Source: Gnetum montanum (Eukaryota; Streptophyta; Gnetopsida; Gnetales; Gnetaceae). From it: DNA of 64,000 nucleotides. Below the pieces are notes generated by a model. It did not search any database and had not been told where the DNA came from. It saw only the letters and a list, made by a program, of their open reading frames with translations. Location: positions 57,319-121,318 of the forward strand of contig MNCI01029171.1 in NCBI GenBank assembly GCA_015680685.1, written 5' to 3'. Shown here piece after piece: positions 38,679 through 50,400 of the stretch. Position 1 is the first letter of the stretch. The number at the start of each line of letters is the position of its first letter. Both the position numbers and the translations under genes were made by a program.

Positions 38679-39347
38679 ACGGTGGGCCACTCTCCACCTT
38701 TCCTGGGGCCGCCGCTCCCACCACAACCCTGCCCTCTCGCCCAACCCCCCCAGCGCCCCCCCGCACTGGGAGATGCAGCTTCAACAGGCGGTTGCTACGA
38801 CTCGGGAGGCCGAGCAACGGTCCTCGGAGAGTCGGTGGACTGAGGCCCTGGCCAAGTGGCACATCGACCACGATGCCCAGCTTCAGGAACAAGCACAATA
38901 GCTGAACAGGCAGCATACGCTCGCAATGGAGACCTTGCGTGCCCAGCTCATGGATGAGCTCCGGGACCGGATCAAGGAGGAGCTGCGTCAGGAGGAGGCG
39001 GACCGGCAGGCCCAAGAGGCGGCGGCCTGGGAGGAGCAGGAACGCCTGCAGGAGGAAGTGGTGCAACGGCAACGGCAACTCGACCAGGCGCATCAACACA
39101 GCGCCTGCCAGTGGCTCAGGGGGGGGTGCTGCCCGTATAGCATCCTTGGAATTAGCTATGAGTGCTCCTGGGAGGAGCTTAGATGGCACATCCGGCACAC
39201 GTCCGCTAGATTCCACCCGAATGCGAGGGATTCCTCGGCGGACCAGCGTAGGCGCGAGGCTCTTCTGCAGGGGTTTCAACAGGCCACTAACTTTGTGGAC
39301 ACCGAGGATCACCGTGCCACCCTGGACCTACTCCATGAGTTGGAGTT
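38679..39347 (+). pseudogene. Coiled-coil protein with J-domain-like segment (within the retroposon, partial)
   Basis: One plus-strand frame runs the whole length, with a single TAG at 38899-38901 (CAATAG; a C-to-T change of a Gln codon would explain it). The first ATG after the junction is at 38773 (MQLQQAVATTREAEQR). The upstream ATG at 38599 lies in flanking DNA. From about 38900 to 39105 the protein is Glu/Arg/Gln-rich, a long helix or coiled coil. From about 39130 it reads PYSILGISYECSWEEL, then a basic helix (RWHIRHTSARF) and HPNARD at about 39214, then QRRREALLQGFQQATNFV. This is the layout of a J domain (helix II - HPD - helix III), but with HPN in place of HPD, which would be expected to lose Hsp70 stimulation. 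The frame enters the gap at 39348. Parent gene unknown. Confidence 0.6.
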
Positions 39348-39759
39348 NNNNNNNNNNNNNNNNNNNNNNNNNNNNNNNNNNNNNNNNNNNNNNNNNNNNN
39401 NNNNNNNNNNNNNNNNNNNNNNNNNNNNNNNNNNNNNNNNNNNNNNNNNNNNNNNNNNNNNNNNNNNNNNNNNNNNNNNNNNNNNNNNNNNNNNNNNNNN
39501 NNNNNNNNNNNNNNNNNNNNNNNNNNNNNNNNNNNNNNNNNNNNNNNNNNNNNNNNNNNNNNNNNNNNNNNNNNNNNNNNNNNNNNNNNNNNNNNNNNNN
39601 NNNNNNNNNNNNNNNNNNNNNNNNNNNNNNNNNNNNNNNNNNNNNNNNNNNNNNNNNNNNNNNNNNNNNNNNNNNNNNNNNNNNNNNNNNNNNNNNNNNN
39701 NNNNNNNNNNNNNNNNNNNNNNNNNNNNNNNNNNNNNNNNNNNNNNNNNNNNNNNNNNN
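39348..39759. other. Assembly gap (N run)
   Basis: 412 consecutive N inside the GC-rich insertion. Confidence 0.99.
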
Positions 39760-40133
39760 CTTGTACTTGTATACCCGTGTACCATTCTTTCAGTAATACA
39801 TTCCCGAACATTCTCTGAAAAAAAAATGCACCACCCCAAGTTTGTGGATTCAATTATTTGCTTTGTTTGAAGGGTGTACAAGAAGTTATACAATGTTGGA
39901 GATGCACTGCTTACTCAAGGGTAACTAGAATGTTCAGGAAAAATGCCAACTATGCTTTTTGAGAACCAAGTTAAAAGGAAACTATAGCAAGAAGCCAACT
40001 CTCTTTGCTAAGAAGCTAATCAAGATGCCAACTAGCCAATCCAAAAATCCAACAAGCCAACTACTCTTGTCAATGTAAAAATTTCCAAATATTTGAACAA
40101 AAAAGCCAACCCTTTGGGCGTTGTCTTCAGGGG

Positions 40134-40141
40134 TATTTATA
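40134..40141 (-). promoter_or_regulatory. TATA box of a minus-strand LTR-like promoter
   Basis: The minus strand reads cttataaatacccctgaag, nearly the same as at 37678-37685. Confidence 0.55.
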
Positions 40142-41346
40142 AGGCTAGAAGCATGCGAGAAATGAGGCCTGGATGCACATGTCCTAGACACCACAAGATG
40201 TTGACGTGCCCATACTATGTAGGTGCGCAATGTTGGACGTGAACTTGGCTACACTGTGACTATACCACCAAAGTTGTGTGTGTTAAGATCTAGAGTGCTA
40301 ACAACGCAAATAAGAAATGGAGCTTATGCTCGAGGACTACGTCTTCCCTACTCTTACGAGCAGGGTCAAGCGTAGGAACAATTTATTGGAAGCTAACCAG
40401 GGGATGTGCAAAATGGAATGAAATTGCTAATTCCACCAAGAAGATGCCAGAGTGAGGAAGATTTTTGTTAACAAGTTCTAGAGTTTCCTAAAGATGTTTT
40501 GCTGCTTCTATACCAGTGTTGCACAACTCACACTATTAAACACATTGGTGTAGCATAAGTGACTACTTGCTACGCTGTGCTACATTATGTAGCATAGCAT
40601 AGCATAGCCACTGGTCTTGGCTAAAATTTGTGTTGAGATGAATAGCATTTATTTGCAACTTTCATCCTTCATGTGGGAGATCTTTTGAACTTGCAGAACT
40701 TATGTCTAGAACACTTGTTTCTTTTGTACCGTTTCTATGATATGTAGCATAGCACAACGTGGCAGCTAGCGTATCCTACTTCCTTGTTTAATTCACCAAT
40801 TTCTAGCAAGAAAATTTGCTCGAGACTTGTGGATCAAGTGGGGTGAGAAGATTTGGAGGCCGAAGTCTTGTCAAGATGTTATGTTCTTATTGGAATCACT
40901 TGGCAAGATGGAACTTTTCACTTAGCTTTTGCTACACTGTGCTATGCTACATAGCGTAGCACCTTGCGTTGACTAAATCACACCTTGTCTTCATAATCAC
41001 TTTGTCAGTTCATGCTTGGACACTTAAGAAACTATTTTTCAAGGCTTACTATGCTCCATTGCATAGCATAGCATAGCAAACTTCTTCACTAGAAAAATTG
41101 TTGAACTATTTTGCTCATCCCAAACACTTTTGACAACTCCTAGCTTGGTTTTTGCATAAACTATCAACTAGGTCGATTGCTCATTTGGGTAGGCTAGAGA
41201 GTCCAACGAGCCTGTCAACCTTGGAGGTAGAAAACTTGTCGAACTAGACACTGTACCCCCAGTATGAATGATCATGATGCTACACTTGTGGAAATCCTTG
41301 CCTAAGTTTCAAGACTCTGCTGAAACATAAGAGTCCTAAAATTTTA

Positions 41347-41423
41347 TGGTGTTTTACTAGTTCCTCTTTGTTGACGTCTGGAGGATTCGCCTGATAGACA
41401 TCAACAAAGAATACAAAACACCA
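41347..41423. repeat. 77-bp inverted repeat, copy 1
   Basis: The arms are tggtgtttt / caaaacacca on the outside and ctttgttgacgtct (41366-41379) / agacatcaacaaag (41396-41409) inside, with one mismatch in the inner arm. A second copy lies at 53465-53543. Both sit at the same place relative to an LTR-like block on the minus strand. Confidence 0.85.
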
Positions 41424-42732
41424 TGAAGGGTAAGACACCATTTCTCTTTAGTGATTGCTCAAATGTCACTTTTCCATGCTTGGGAGTACCAGGATAACTA
41501 TCCAGGAAAAAAGAAGAAAATGGTGGATTTGAGGGGATAGGTTTAGAAGAAGGAAAGATGAATTGTAGTGTGATCCCTCGTCAAAGTGCTTATGAGGGAG
41601 TTAGCACATGTAGGTATCTTTCTTCTGCATGCTTCCAACCTCTAATTGGGACACTTAGAGATGGTCATTTTAAGATAGCTAGTGTGCCATTTGGTTTGGG
41701 CACAAGCTTTTTTTTAGCTCTCTTTTTTCTTGTGCACATTTCTTTTGCTATTTAGCCATATTCATTTTCAAAAAACCTTGTTGTTGTAGGATAGGTGTTT
41801 CCTCCTTGGGATGAGTTGTGTTACATCCATGTGGGGCTTTAACCTACCTACAGATGCTTCCCATGTGGTGATTTGCATTACGTGCATCACAGACTTTGCA
41901 GTTGAGCGGGCTTCACATGCATCTAGAAAGCTTGTAAAGGAGGTGTTAAAGGGGAAACTATAGGTGTAAGAAGCACAATGACAAAGGGTAATGAGGAAGG
42001 GTAGGATGTGCACTCCCAAGTATCTCAACTAGTCAGAGTGATCATCTCAGAATGCTATTGTGTCCTATCCTCCTAGCGAAATGCATCTCTGATCAATGTC
42101 ATCTCAACTTGTATCCTGTAGGAGTAACAGAAAGGAAATCAGAGAAATGTAACCATGAAGTGTAGTTAGGAAAATGTATCACTTTCTTTAGACATCACCA
42201 AAGTGGCAGGCATTGTTGCTAAGGCATGCGATGTCCAAAGTAGAAAGGCCAGTAGCGATCCTAATAGCGACAAACTGAAGGGGCTAGTGTTGAGGGGGTT
42301 AGGATTTATGATGATGCGAGTGCTTGAGAGGCCCCATCCAAGGAAAACATCATGCAGTTTAGCTGTGAGGTGAGAGGCCCAATAGCTAAACATATTTTGA
42401 GCTCGAATGAGGGTGGGGGTTGGAGGACAACGACCTTGTGACTGACCCACAATAGTGCTGGGACTCTAGCAGCAGGTGCTAACAATGGAAGCCACTACCA
42501 GGGCGACAGGCATCACTAGTGATAGCTTTGAAAGGTCAACAAGATGTCAAATGACATCTCTAGAGGATCAGCAAGATGCCAAGGGTAGTGGCATTGCATA
42601 TGTTCTATAGGATGTTCTCTTGTCATCATGAACTATGTTCTAGAATTGCAACACTCCATCCCACCTCAGCACTGTGCACGCTCACTTGTTTGGATGGTGA
42701 CAGATGCGAGTTGGGAATGTTATGCCAAAAAC
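41424..42732. other. Spacer between pol-side array and LTR-like block
   Basis: I see no supported gene. Small frames (41558-41755 plus, 42166-42450 minus) are hydrophobic or Pro/Ser-rich and resemble nothing I know. By position this is the region between pol and the 3' LTR of the minus-strand element. Confidence 0.35.
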
Positions 42733-43025
42733 CCAGTTTAAGATCCTAGTAGACTGTCTGATGTACTAGTTTAAGGTCCCAACAAACTGCTGTGCTAGTT
42801 TAAGGTCCCAGCAGATCACTATGCTAGTTTAAGGTCCTAGTAGAAACTATGCTAGTTTATCATCATATTGAACTGTGGATGGACCAATTTAAGATCATAG
42901 CAGACTGTTTTTGCTAGGTTAACATCATAGTAGATGTTTTGTGCTAGTTTTTAGTCATGGAGGACTATCGGTGTCAGTTTATAGTCGTAGTGGACTATGG
43001 ATGACAATTTAGAGTCATAGTGGAC
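42733..43025 (-). repeat. Tandem array 2 of GACCTTAAACT-core units
   Basis: About eight degenerate units carry (on plus) agtttaaggtcccagcagac or a variant, spaced 30-50 bp. It starts immediately downstream (minus sense) of the pol relic at 43030-46640. The core reads gaccttaaact in the same sense as pol. Confidence 0.8.
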
Positions 43026-43029
43026 TATG

Positions 43030-46000
43030 ATGCTTACCTTGCTTCTGCATCAGATGAAGTATGGCTTTAAGTAAAAGTGGTTTACAGGGTTTGCAAACTC
43101 TCTGCCATCCATGTCTGCCAACTTCAAGGCTCCATTTTTGTAGGCTTTCGTGATTATGAATGGACCTTTCCAATTTGACGAAAACTTGTCCACATATTCA
43201 TGCACAGCTTTGAGGACTATGTCCCCCTTTTTAATTAGTTGTTGATGTAGGTCTACATGATGTTTTTACTGTTTCTTATCCTGATACCATTCAATACAGC
43301 TCAGTTTTTATGCATGCTCTTCCTCTAGGAAGTCAAGATCGATGATCCTTGACTCATTATTCTATTCCTTGTTTACGATGCTTGAAAGGATCATCCACGG
43401 TGATGGTACCTGAAATTCAAGAGGCAACACTACTTCAAATCTGTAGACTAGGCTGTAGGGGATCTTACCAATAGCCATCCTACACGTCGTATGGTAGGCC
43501 CAGAGTAGATAGAGGATTTGCTTGTGCCATTGCCTCTTGTTGTTGCTAAGCATTCTTTTGAGCAAGTTGATGATGGCCTTGTTTGTAGCTTTTTCCTGAC
43601 CATTATCATGTCAATAATATGGCGACAAGAAAGATTGCCTAATGCCAAGGTTGCTACAGAAGGTTTTGGTTTCCGTAGTATTAAACTGTGGTCTATTATC
43701 TATTACAATAGTCATGGGAAGACCAAACGTTGTTACAATGTTGTCCAAGATGAAGTGGCAAACCTTCTGATATGTAGTTTTCCTAAGGGGGATAGCATTT
43801 TCCCACTTCGTAAAGTACTCAATGATAGTAATGATGAAGCTATGCCTTATGGAAGACTTCAGTGTTATGGGTCCTATGATATCTAGTTCCCATCACTGGA
43901 ATGACCACATGATCTACATAGGGTGCAACTTGGTAGGTGACACATGCATGAGATTTGTGTGGTGTTGGCATGTGTCATACATCTTGATTTTAAAAAAATA
44001 ATCATGCTCCATGCAAGGCCACTAACCCTATGTATCTAATCTTAGCTGCCATGGCCCTAGGAGATATGTGTCCCCCACATAGCCCTTCATGGACTTCGCT
44101 AATGATCTTTTGTGCCTCTTCCCCACCAATGCAAGTTAACAATATTCCATCAAAAGAGAGTTTACATAAGGTGTTATCTCCTATGAGAACATACTGCCAT
44201 GCTTGCTTTTGGATCGCATCCCTTTGGGTAGGTGTTAAGCCATTTGGGGGTTCACCATGCTACAGGTAGGCCTTCACGTTAGCATATCACTCTTGGGCAT
44301 TGGTAGCACTTATGGAGGCCACATGTATTGCTTGGACAATAGGGTTTATGCACTTTATTATCAAAGTAGGTAGAGTTGCGAATAGGTGTGGTGGCACATT
44401 TAATGCTAGCATAGCTAAGGCATTGGCTACAATGTTCTCATTGCATCGCACATGCCGAATGTTTGTTGTGGTGAGCTATTGCAATAATTTTTTGGCCAAA
44501 TCATAGTAAGGTTGTAGATGTGAAGCTTAACAAGCATAAACCTTAGTGATTTGATTGACAACAAGTTGAGAGTTTTCTCGAACTGCCAAATGTTGAATTT
44601 TTAATTGTTGGGATACTAAGAGGCCTCTAAGGAGTCCTTCGTACTAAGCTACATTGTTCGTACAAAGGAACGAGAAGCGATAAGCAAAGGATTGCATGTC
44701 CCCTGAGGGGAATGTAATGACAGTGGTAGCACTGCCACCTCACGTGGTTAAGGTTCCATCGAAGTGCAAAGTGGCCTCAAAATGTAATGGTACAAGGTTG
44801 TTGATGCTAACATGTTCATTAGAGAATTTGGGTTCTACGATTGCTTGATTGTCAATGGGTGAGGTTACAAGATGCGTGGCTATCACTTGGCCTTTCGTTG
44901 ACAATTGGGCCACATAATGTAAATTGAATTCCACTATTATTACTTTCCATCGGGCTATCCTACTACTTTCATACAAGTTGTTCATGATAGCCCAAAGTAT
45001 GTTGCTTTTGCATACAATGTTCACTTGGTTGTAGAATAGCTAGTTTCTCCACTTTTTTAGTGCGAACACTAAAGTGAGGCAATTCCTTTCCACTTCATTA
45101 TGTTTGGCTTCATATGCTATCAATGTGTGGCTCAAGCAATAGACTAGGATCTCAGATTTGTCTTCTCTGTTTTGGCATAACAGCACTGCGATAGATGTAT
45201 CTGAGGTTGCAAGGTAGATATAGAAAGGCTTATCCCTTTGTTGTGGGTACACAGTCAGGAGGTATAAAAGCTCTTTCTTTAGGTTATCAAAGGCTTGCTA
45301 GCAATGTGTTGTCCATTCAAAGTTAACCCTCTTCTTTAGTAAGTGTTGCATGGGGTGTAACTTGTTAGTCAACCTTGCTATAAACCTTCTGATGAACTGT
45401 ATTTTACCTTGCAACCTGCACAATTCTTTAAGGTTAGTAGGAGGTGCTAATTTAATGATGGCCTTAACTTTGTCAGGGTCCACTCATATTCCAGCCTTTC
45501 ATACTACAAACCCTAGCATGCATCCGATTTTTACGCCCAAAAAAAACTTCTTTGGATTAAGGCATAGGTCATGCCTATGACTACATTTGAGGACTACCTC
45601 TAGATCGATGAGATGATTGATATCCATCTTAGACTTGACTGCTATGTCATCCACGTAATCGTTAAGTTTCTCAAGGAGGTAGTCACTAAATATGTAGATC
45701 ATGGCTCATTGATAGGTTGCTTTGGCATTCTTTAAACAAAAGGGCATCATAGTGTAACAAAAATTTTCCCAAGGGGTCATGAACATAGTTTTCAACTGAT
45801 TCTCTAGGTTGATGTGAGTTTTATTGTAATTAGAGAACCCATGCATGAAGGATAGTAAAGCCTAACTAGCCGTAGTGTCGATAAGCTAGTCAATACTTGG
45901 TAGTGGGAAGTCATCTTTAATCATTGCCTTGTTCAGATCTTGGAAGTCTATACAGATTCATATCCCCCCTATTTTCTTAGAGACTACAATGATTTTTGAC

Positions 46001-46640
46001 ATCCATTTTGAGTAATTGACCGCACGAATGAAACCTACTTGGTATAGCTTAGTGATTTCATCACGTACGACTAGTGCAATTTCTGGTTTAACCTTTCAAG
46101 CCTTTTGTTTGACCGATTTGACACATGGGTCTAATACAATGGTATGTTGTATTAGCCATGGGTTGAAGCCTGACATGTTGTTGTAAGACCATGCAAATAC
46201 TTTAACATTGTCTTGAAGGACTCTAGATACATCCTTTTGCATTCGTTCATCTAGGAGGGCACTTAGTTATAGTGTTTTCATTTTCCCTCTGGATGTCGTT
46301 ATCGGTGCTTCGATAAGAGGGTCCTCAGTCACATCCTTGACCTCTAAGTCTAAGGCTTGAACCAAGTGTTCGGGCCAATCTATGGATGTTTCTAAGGATG
46401 ATACAGTGTTATCGATAAATGAATCCTAGTCTATTGACTCTAAGTTTGGATATCTCACAAGCTTTCCATGAGGACCAGTTAAAGTTAAAAGTGAGTGTAG
46501 ATCATGCTGCATGGCCATCTTGTTCAACCTGTCACAATAAGAAGAAGCTTGATCAAGTGATACTTGGTTGTAGCTATAGTGCATAATAATGAATACTTGC
46601 AAAGCAATAATGAAACATGCAATGATCGTCAACTATTCAG
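43030..46640 (-). pseudogene. Tat-like Ty3/gypsy pol relic with two RNase H domains
   Basis: The minus-strand polyprotein is readable almost end to end despite stops. RT starts near 46100: VNYSKWMSKIIVVSKK, then a LPSID.LID block. Its catalytic YVDD is at 45646-45657, followed by LNPKKFFLGVKIG. A typical connection, PPTNLKELCRLQGKIQFI (about 45450-45400), leads to RNase H 1 with AYEAKHNEVERNC (45110-45080). A second RVT_3-type RNase H follows: HFDGTLTT (about 44750), YEGLLRGLL (about 44640), NSQLVVNQI, and ENIVANALA (about 44440). The integrase zinc finger is at about 44100-43950 and the catalytic core at about 43870-43600. The C-terminus reads LLWAYHTTCRMAIGKIPYSLVY (43530-43440). Dual RNase H places it with the Tat lineage. 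It is flanked on both sides by arrays of the GACCTTAAACT repeat. Confidence 0.88.
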
Positions 46641-46654
46641 CCAAGTTTACAAGT

Positions 46655-47090
46655 TGCCAATTTAAGGTCTTGGTGGACCGTGAGTGGGTTCAAACATGTA
46701 AGAGATAGTGACTTTGCCAGTTTAAGATCATGGTGAACCGTTAACAGGTGGGTGTGGTAGAGGTTACTAGTTTAAGGTCTTTGCAGACCGCTAATGAGTA
46801 GGCTTTGTGAAACATCACTAGTTTAAGGTCTTCACGGACCATGGTGGGTACTATTGCAAAATGTTATTAGTTTAAGGTCTTTGCAGACCATGGTGTGTTG
46901 CAAAATGTTACAAGTTTAAGGTCTTTGCAGACTGCGATGCATAGGGTTTTTTAATGAAGTTGCTAGTTTAAGGTCTTTGCGGACCATGAACAAGTTTTTT
47001 CTAGATGAGGTTGCTAGTTTAAGGTTTTTGTAGACCGTTAATAGGTATTTTTGTTTGGGTAAAGTCATTAGTTTAAGGTCTTTTTGGACT
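46655..47090 (-). repeat. Tandem array 3 of GACCTTAAACT-core units with GGTC...GACC hairpins
   Basis: Nine units on plus read agtttaaggtctttgcagacc with few changes. They start at about 46657, 46714, 46767, 46816, 46865, 46910, 46960, 47010 and 47066 (period 45-57 bp). Within each unit ggtc and gacc pair across a 6-nt loop. The array lies just upstream (minus sense) of the Tat-like pol. Confidence 0.85.
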
Positions 47091-47278
47091 ATGGCATGCA
47101 GGCTTCACATGGGTAAGCTTCTAATTTAAAGTGAGGCAAATTTTTTGGTTGGGCCCCACCTATTTATGAATAGTAATGTTACGCTATCTCAGATGTATGA
47201 CATGCTAGTGCTATGCTACACGGGGCATCTGACATTACTTGGGGTGCCAAAATGGCAAGTTCTTTTTACCTCATTGGT

Positions 47279-47286
47279 TATAAATA
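47279..47286 (+). promoter_or_regulatory. TATA box upstream of family X copy 2
   Basis: TATAAATA in the context ggttataaataggggttt, 133 bp before the candidate start ATG at 47419. A purine-rich leader (gtaccgagagaaagcgagacc) lies in between. Confidence 0.55.
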
Positions 47287-47418
47287 GGGGTTTATTGCTA
47301 GTAAACTTGTCGTTTTCTTTGTCATAGCATAGAGCCCACACCTAGAGCGTAGTGTGATTGTACCGAGAGAAAGCGAGACCGTGTAGCGTAGCAGTCAATA
47401 GTATCTACGAGTGAAGTG

Positions 47419-50400
47419 ATGGCACCCAAAGATAAACGTAAACACCGAGGGCTCGCTAAAGTGGATGAAGTCAAGGACACTTTGGGGTGCCTAACTTAGG
47501 TGTGGGTTGCAGTGTTGGAGGAGACTCCGTCCACTCATTTAGTTATTATGTTACCTTTGTTATTTAGATTTCCGCAATTGATATTGTTGAAATTTGCATC
47601 CTTTACCATTGTTTTAATCATTGTTTTGGCTACTACGCTACCATCTTCATTGGTTGGCCACAACGACTGTATAGATGTTATGCTATAGCCACATGCAGCA
47701 TCGACCTAGCTGCAATTATTATGAGTTGCTTGTCACAGGGGTTTGGGCAGGCCTATGCAACTTAGCGCATGGCTAGTGTAGTGTGCCACTATCAAGAGGG
47801 TTTTAGTCTTTTGTGCAATTTTAAAAGTGATACATGTGTTAAACATAGTACAATGTGAGTTATTTTGTATAGCTGAATTATGTTTAAGATGGATGCAGTA
47901 CAGTAAAATCTTACTTGTTGCACTTTGTAATGCTTTTTATTATGGTATGCCAGTATGTTGCAGGGCTTTACATATTTGTCATATTTTCACACTGTTAAGT
48001 CTACAATACCTTTGCATTGCTAAATTTTTTGAAGCTATCATATTTCCATGCATTGATTACGCTATGTTGCACATCTACCTGTTTTTGTTTATTTGCTTTA
48101 GCATGTTGTTCCCTTCTGTAAGGTTTGATGACCCTGCTACATTGCAAAATTTTCTTTGTTATTTATTTGTATATATGTGTTATATATATATTATGTTTTT
48201 TTATTTGCGATTGTGAAACCCTACTATGCAACATGCAATGAGAATGCCACGCTACGCTATATGTAATGAGAGTGCCATGCCACGCTACATGTAAAATTTC
48301 CAATGCTATGCTATATGTGAACTTTGCTTGCGCATAGTGCTAATGTTCAGTTATTCATTAGTGCAAGGTTATGTTGAAACCTATTTTGATTGTCCTAGAA
48401 ATCATAGGAGTCCTATGCTACCTAAGTGAATCGATGGCCAATGTGCCTTCTCCTCATGCACATGTGGAGTGGCAGGCAATCTAGTTCCGGGAGGATGCAT
48501 GGGATTTCCTACAGTTCCTCCTCTAGCACTTTAGTATGATCATTTGGTTATACTTGTCGGCAAAGATAACAGCCACAATCACAAAAACCTTGTTGCCTTG
48601 GACAAGCTAGGGTATTCTGAAGTTTTCGACTAATGGGTCAATCAGGGGCGGGTAGGCAAAAGGTTCCAACCAGCATCCAAAAAGCCTGAGATGCTTGAGT
48701 TGGATTTGGGATATGCCAGAGTATAAGTGTTACCACTTATACAATACATTGTTCATTGCTCACCACATTGGCACCTTCTTTCATAACCCACCTAGAACTA
48801 TTTACTATGTCGGTGGGTGAGTTCTACAAAGGTATCTTGTCATGTAATGTATGCTATGCCAGACATAGGTGTTAACAGTGTATATATTCATTCTTTTTGT
48901 GCTACTAGGTTTTTTATCAATAGGAGCGGTCTTTACGGTGACACAGACGCTTTGGCATTGGCACAGATGGCCTTGCAGGAGTTTTCTTCAATTAGGAATT
49001 TTCACGCCAGCATGATAGGCCAATTCGGGGGCAAGTTCAAAATCTATCCAACTCAATATTCCTAATTTTATGGGAAATGTAAAGAAGCTGGCTGTTTAGA
49101 TAGGGAATGGACATCCCTTAGGCCACTCACTATGCCCATGCCTTACTAAAGTTACTGTCCCAAGGAAAAATCATTGGGATTGAATAGGCTTGGATAATGA
49201 GGGATGTCATGGAAGAAGGGACCCATTACAATTGGGCCAAGCACCTTTCCAAAGGCATGAAAGCTGAGATGGTCAAGCTTTGTGGGAAGCTTGAATCTCA
49301 TTTCAACATGCACCATGAATTTTTCATAGCTTGCCTTTAGTGTTTTGTGGAATTCTTGGTAGTCTGCGAGAATGGATTCTAGTTAATATAAGATCATAAC
49401 TAGATCTCCAAACCATGGATTTTCCAAGTCTTCCATACCACCTGATCTCAGGACCACCCAGAAGCTATTGTGGAATCATTCTTGATGACAACTAGGGATC
49501 GGGCGATGTGTAACTTTTGGACTAAATATAGCATAGGAGGGGCACCCCCCGTTATCGTTGGTAGTGTGAGAAGGGGGGAATGCCTAGTTGTAGAGATGGT
49601 AACAACCAAGCTACAATGCAAGAGGTTCCACCTTGCTAACAAGACCCCCTGTACTAATGAAGAGAGGATGAAGAAGTTGCATTTTAAGCTTTGTAGAGTG
49701 TAGCCTCCCATTGGTAAGCATTCATTTATTTTTTCTATTTTTCTTTTATTTATTTTTTGGCTAATGCTTGCTACGCTATGTTATGTTAGGTAGTGTAGCA
49801 CAACGTAGCATCTGCTTCAAGTTAGTATAGTGTACTATCTACGACTATGCTTTATCAGTTGAGGAAGAGGAAGAGGAAGAGGGAGAAGAGGTGGTGGCCC
49901 CTACCATAGGGATGATCAGCAAAAATGAGGAGGCCCTAACTATAGAGGAGAAGGCCCCTGCTGAAGAAGAAGAGGCCCCTACTAGAAAAGAAAGGGGCTT
50001 GGCTGGTGAGGAGGAGGAGGAGGAGGCCCCTGTTGATGAAGAAAGGGGTCCAACCAATGACAAAGAGGCTCCTAGCAACCAGGATGAGGTCCTTGCTGCT
50101 GATCCTTTCACAAAGATCATCTTAATGTCATAGGGGTGTATGAGCATGGAGGACACTAGGACATTATTGGGTCAGCTAGAAGGAGAAGGGCTCCATTTGG
50201 ATGCTGGTGAGTTTGATCACATATTTGACAATGTGTCGATGGGAAACCCCCCGTTATCACCCCTGAGGGTTTGCTAGGTAGGAGCTTTACATTTTCATTT
50301 ATGCTATTCATTAGCTTTATTATGGTTCTCTCCATTTTTACTAACACATTTTACTATGCAGTTGATGCCATTGTTGATACCCCTGGCCCATCCTTGATCC

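Larger units (their letters stand above)
38679..39826 (+). mobile_element. GC-rich poly(A)-ended retroposon insertion
   Basis: Composition changes sharply from AT-rich to strongly GC-rich at about 38680 and returns after 39760. The segment ends with an mRNA-like 3' end (cagtaatacattc, then ttctctg plus nine A at 39818-39826). It is flanked by a direct repeat of at least 8, probably 12 bp (38667-38678 and 39823-39834). An A-tail plus target-site duplication is the signature of LINE-machinery retroposition, so this is either a LINE fragment or a processed copy of a cellular mRNA. It inserted into an LTR-like block. The middle (39348-39759) is an assembly gap, so no reverse transcriptase can be tested. 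Confidence 0.7.
38385..41346 (-). repeat. LTR-like block, minus orientation, interrupted by a GC-rich insertion
   Basis: The end at 38385 matches that at 36828. The TATA box is at 40134-40141 (minus). The upstream part (40540-41100) carries several imperfect palindromes of tgctaygctrygctac...gtagcatagcatagca. Removing the insertion at 38679-39834 leaves a block of about 1.8 kb. The left limit (minus 5' end) near the inverted repeat at 41347-41423 is inferred. There is no coding content except inside the insertion. Confidence 0.5.

Noticed and set aside
38581-39312. 243-aa minus-strand frame across the GC-rich insertion
   Set aside because: It is antisense to the better-supported plus-strand coiled-coil frame, crosses the insertion border into flanking LTR DNA, and is a usual by-product of GC-rich sequence.
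38939-39796. Overlapping long plus/minus frames running through the N gap
   Set aside because: They are long only because N is read as X; the real sequence is unknown.
43518-43886. 122-aa plus-strand frame
   Set aside because: Antisense to the minus-strand integrase core.
47827-48216. 129-aa hydrophobic plus-strand frame
   Set aside because: AT-rich and Cys/Phe-rich with no domain; it falls in a probable intron or spacer of family X.
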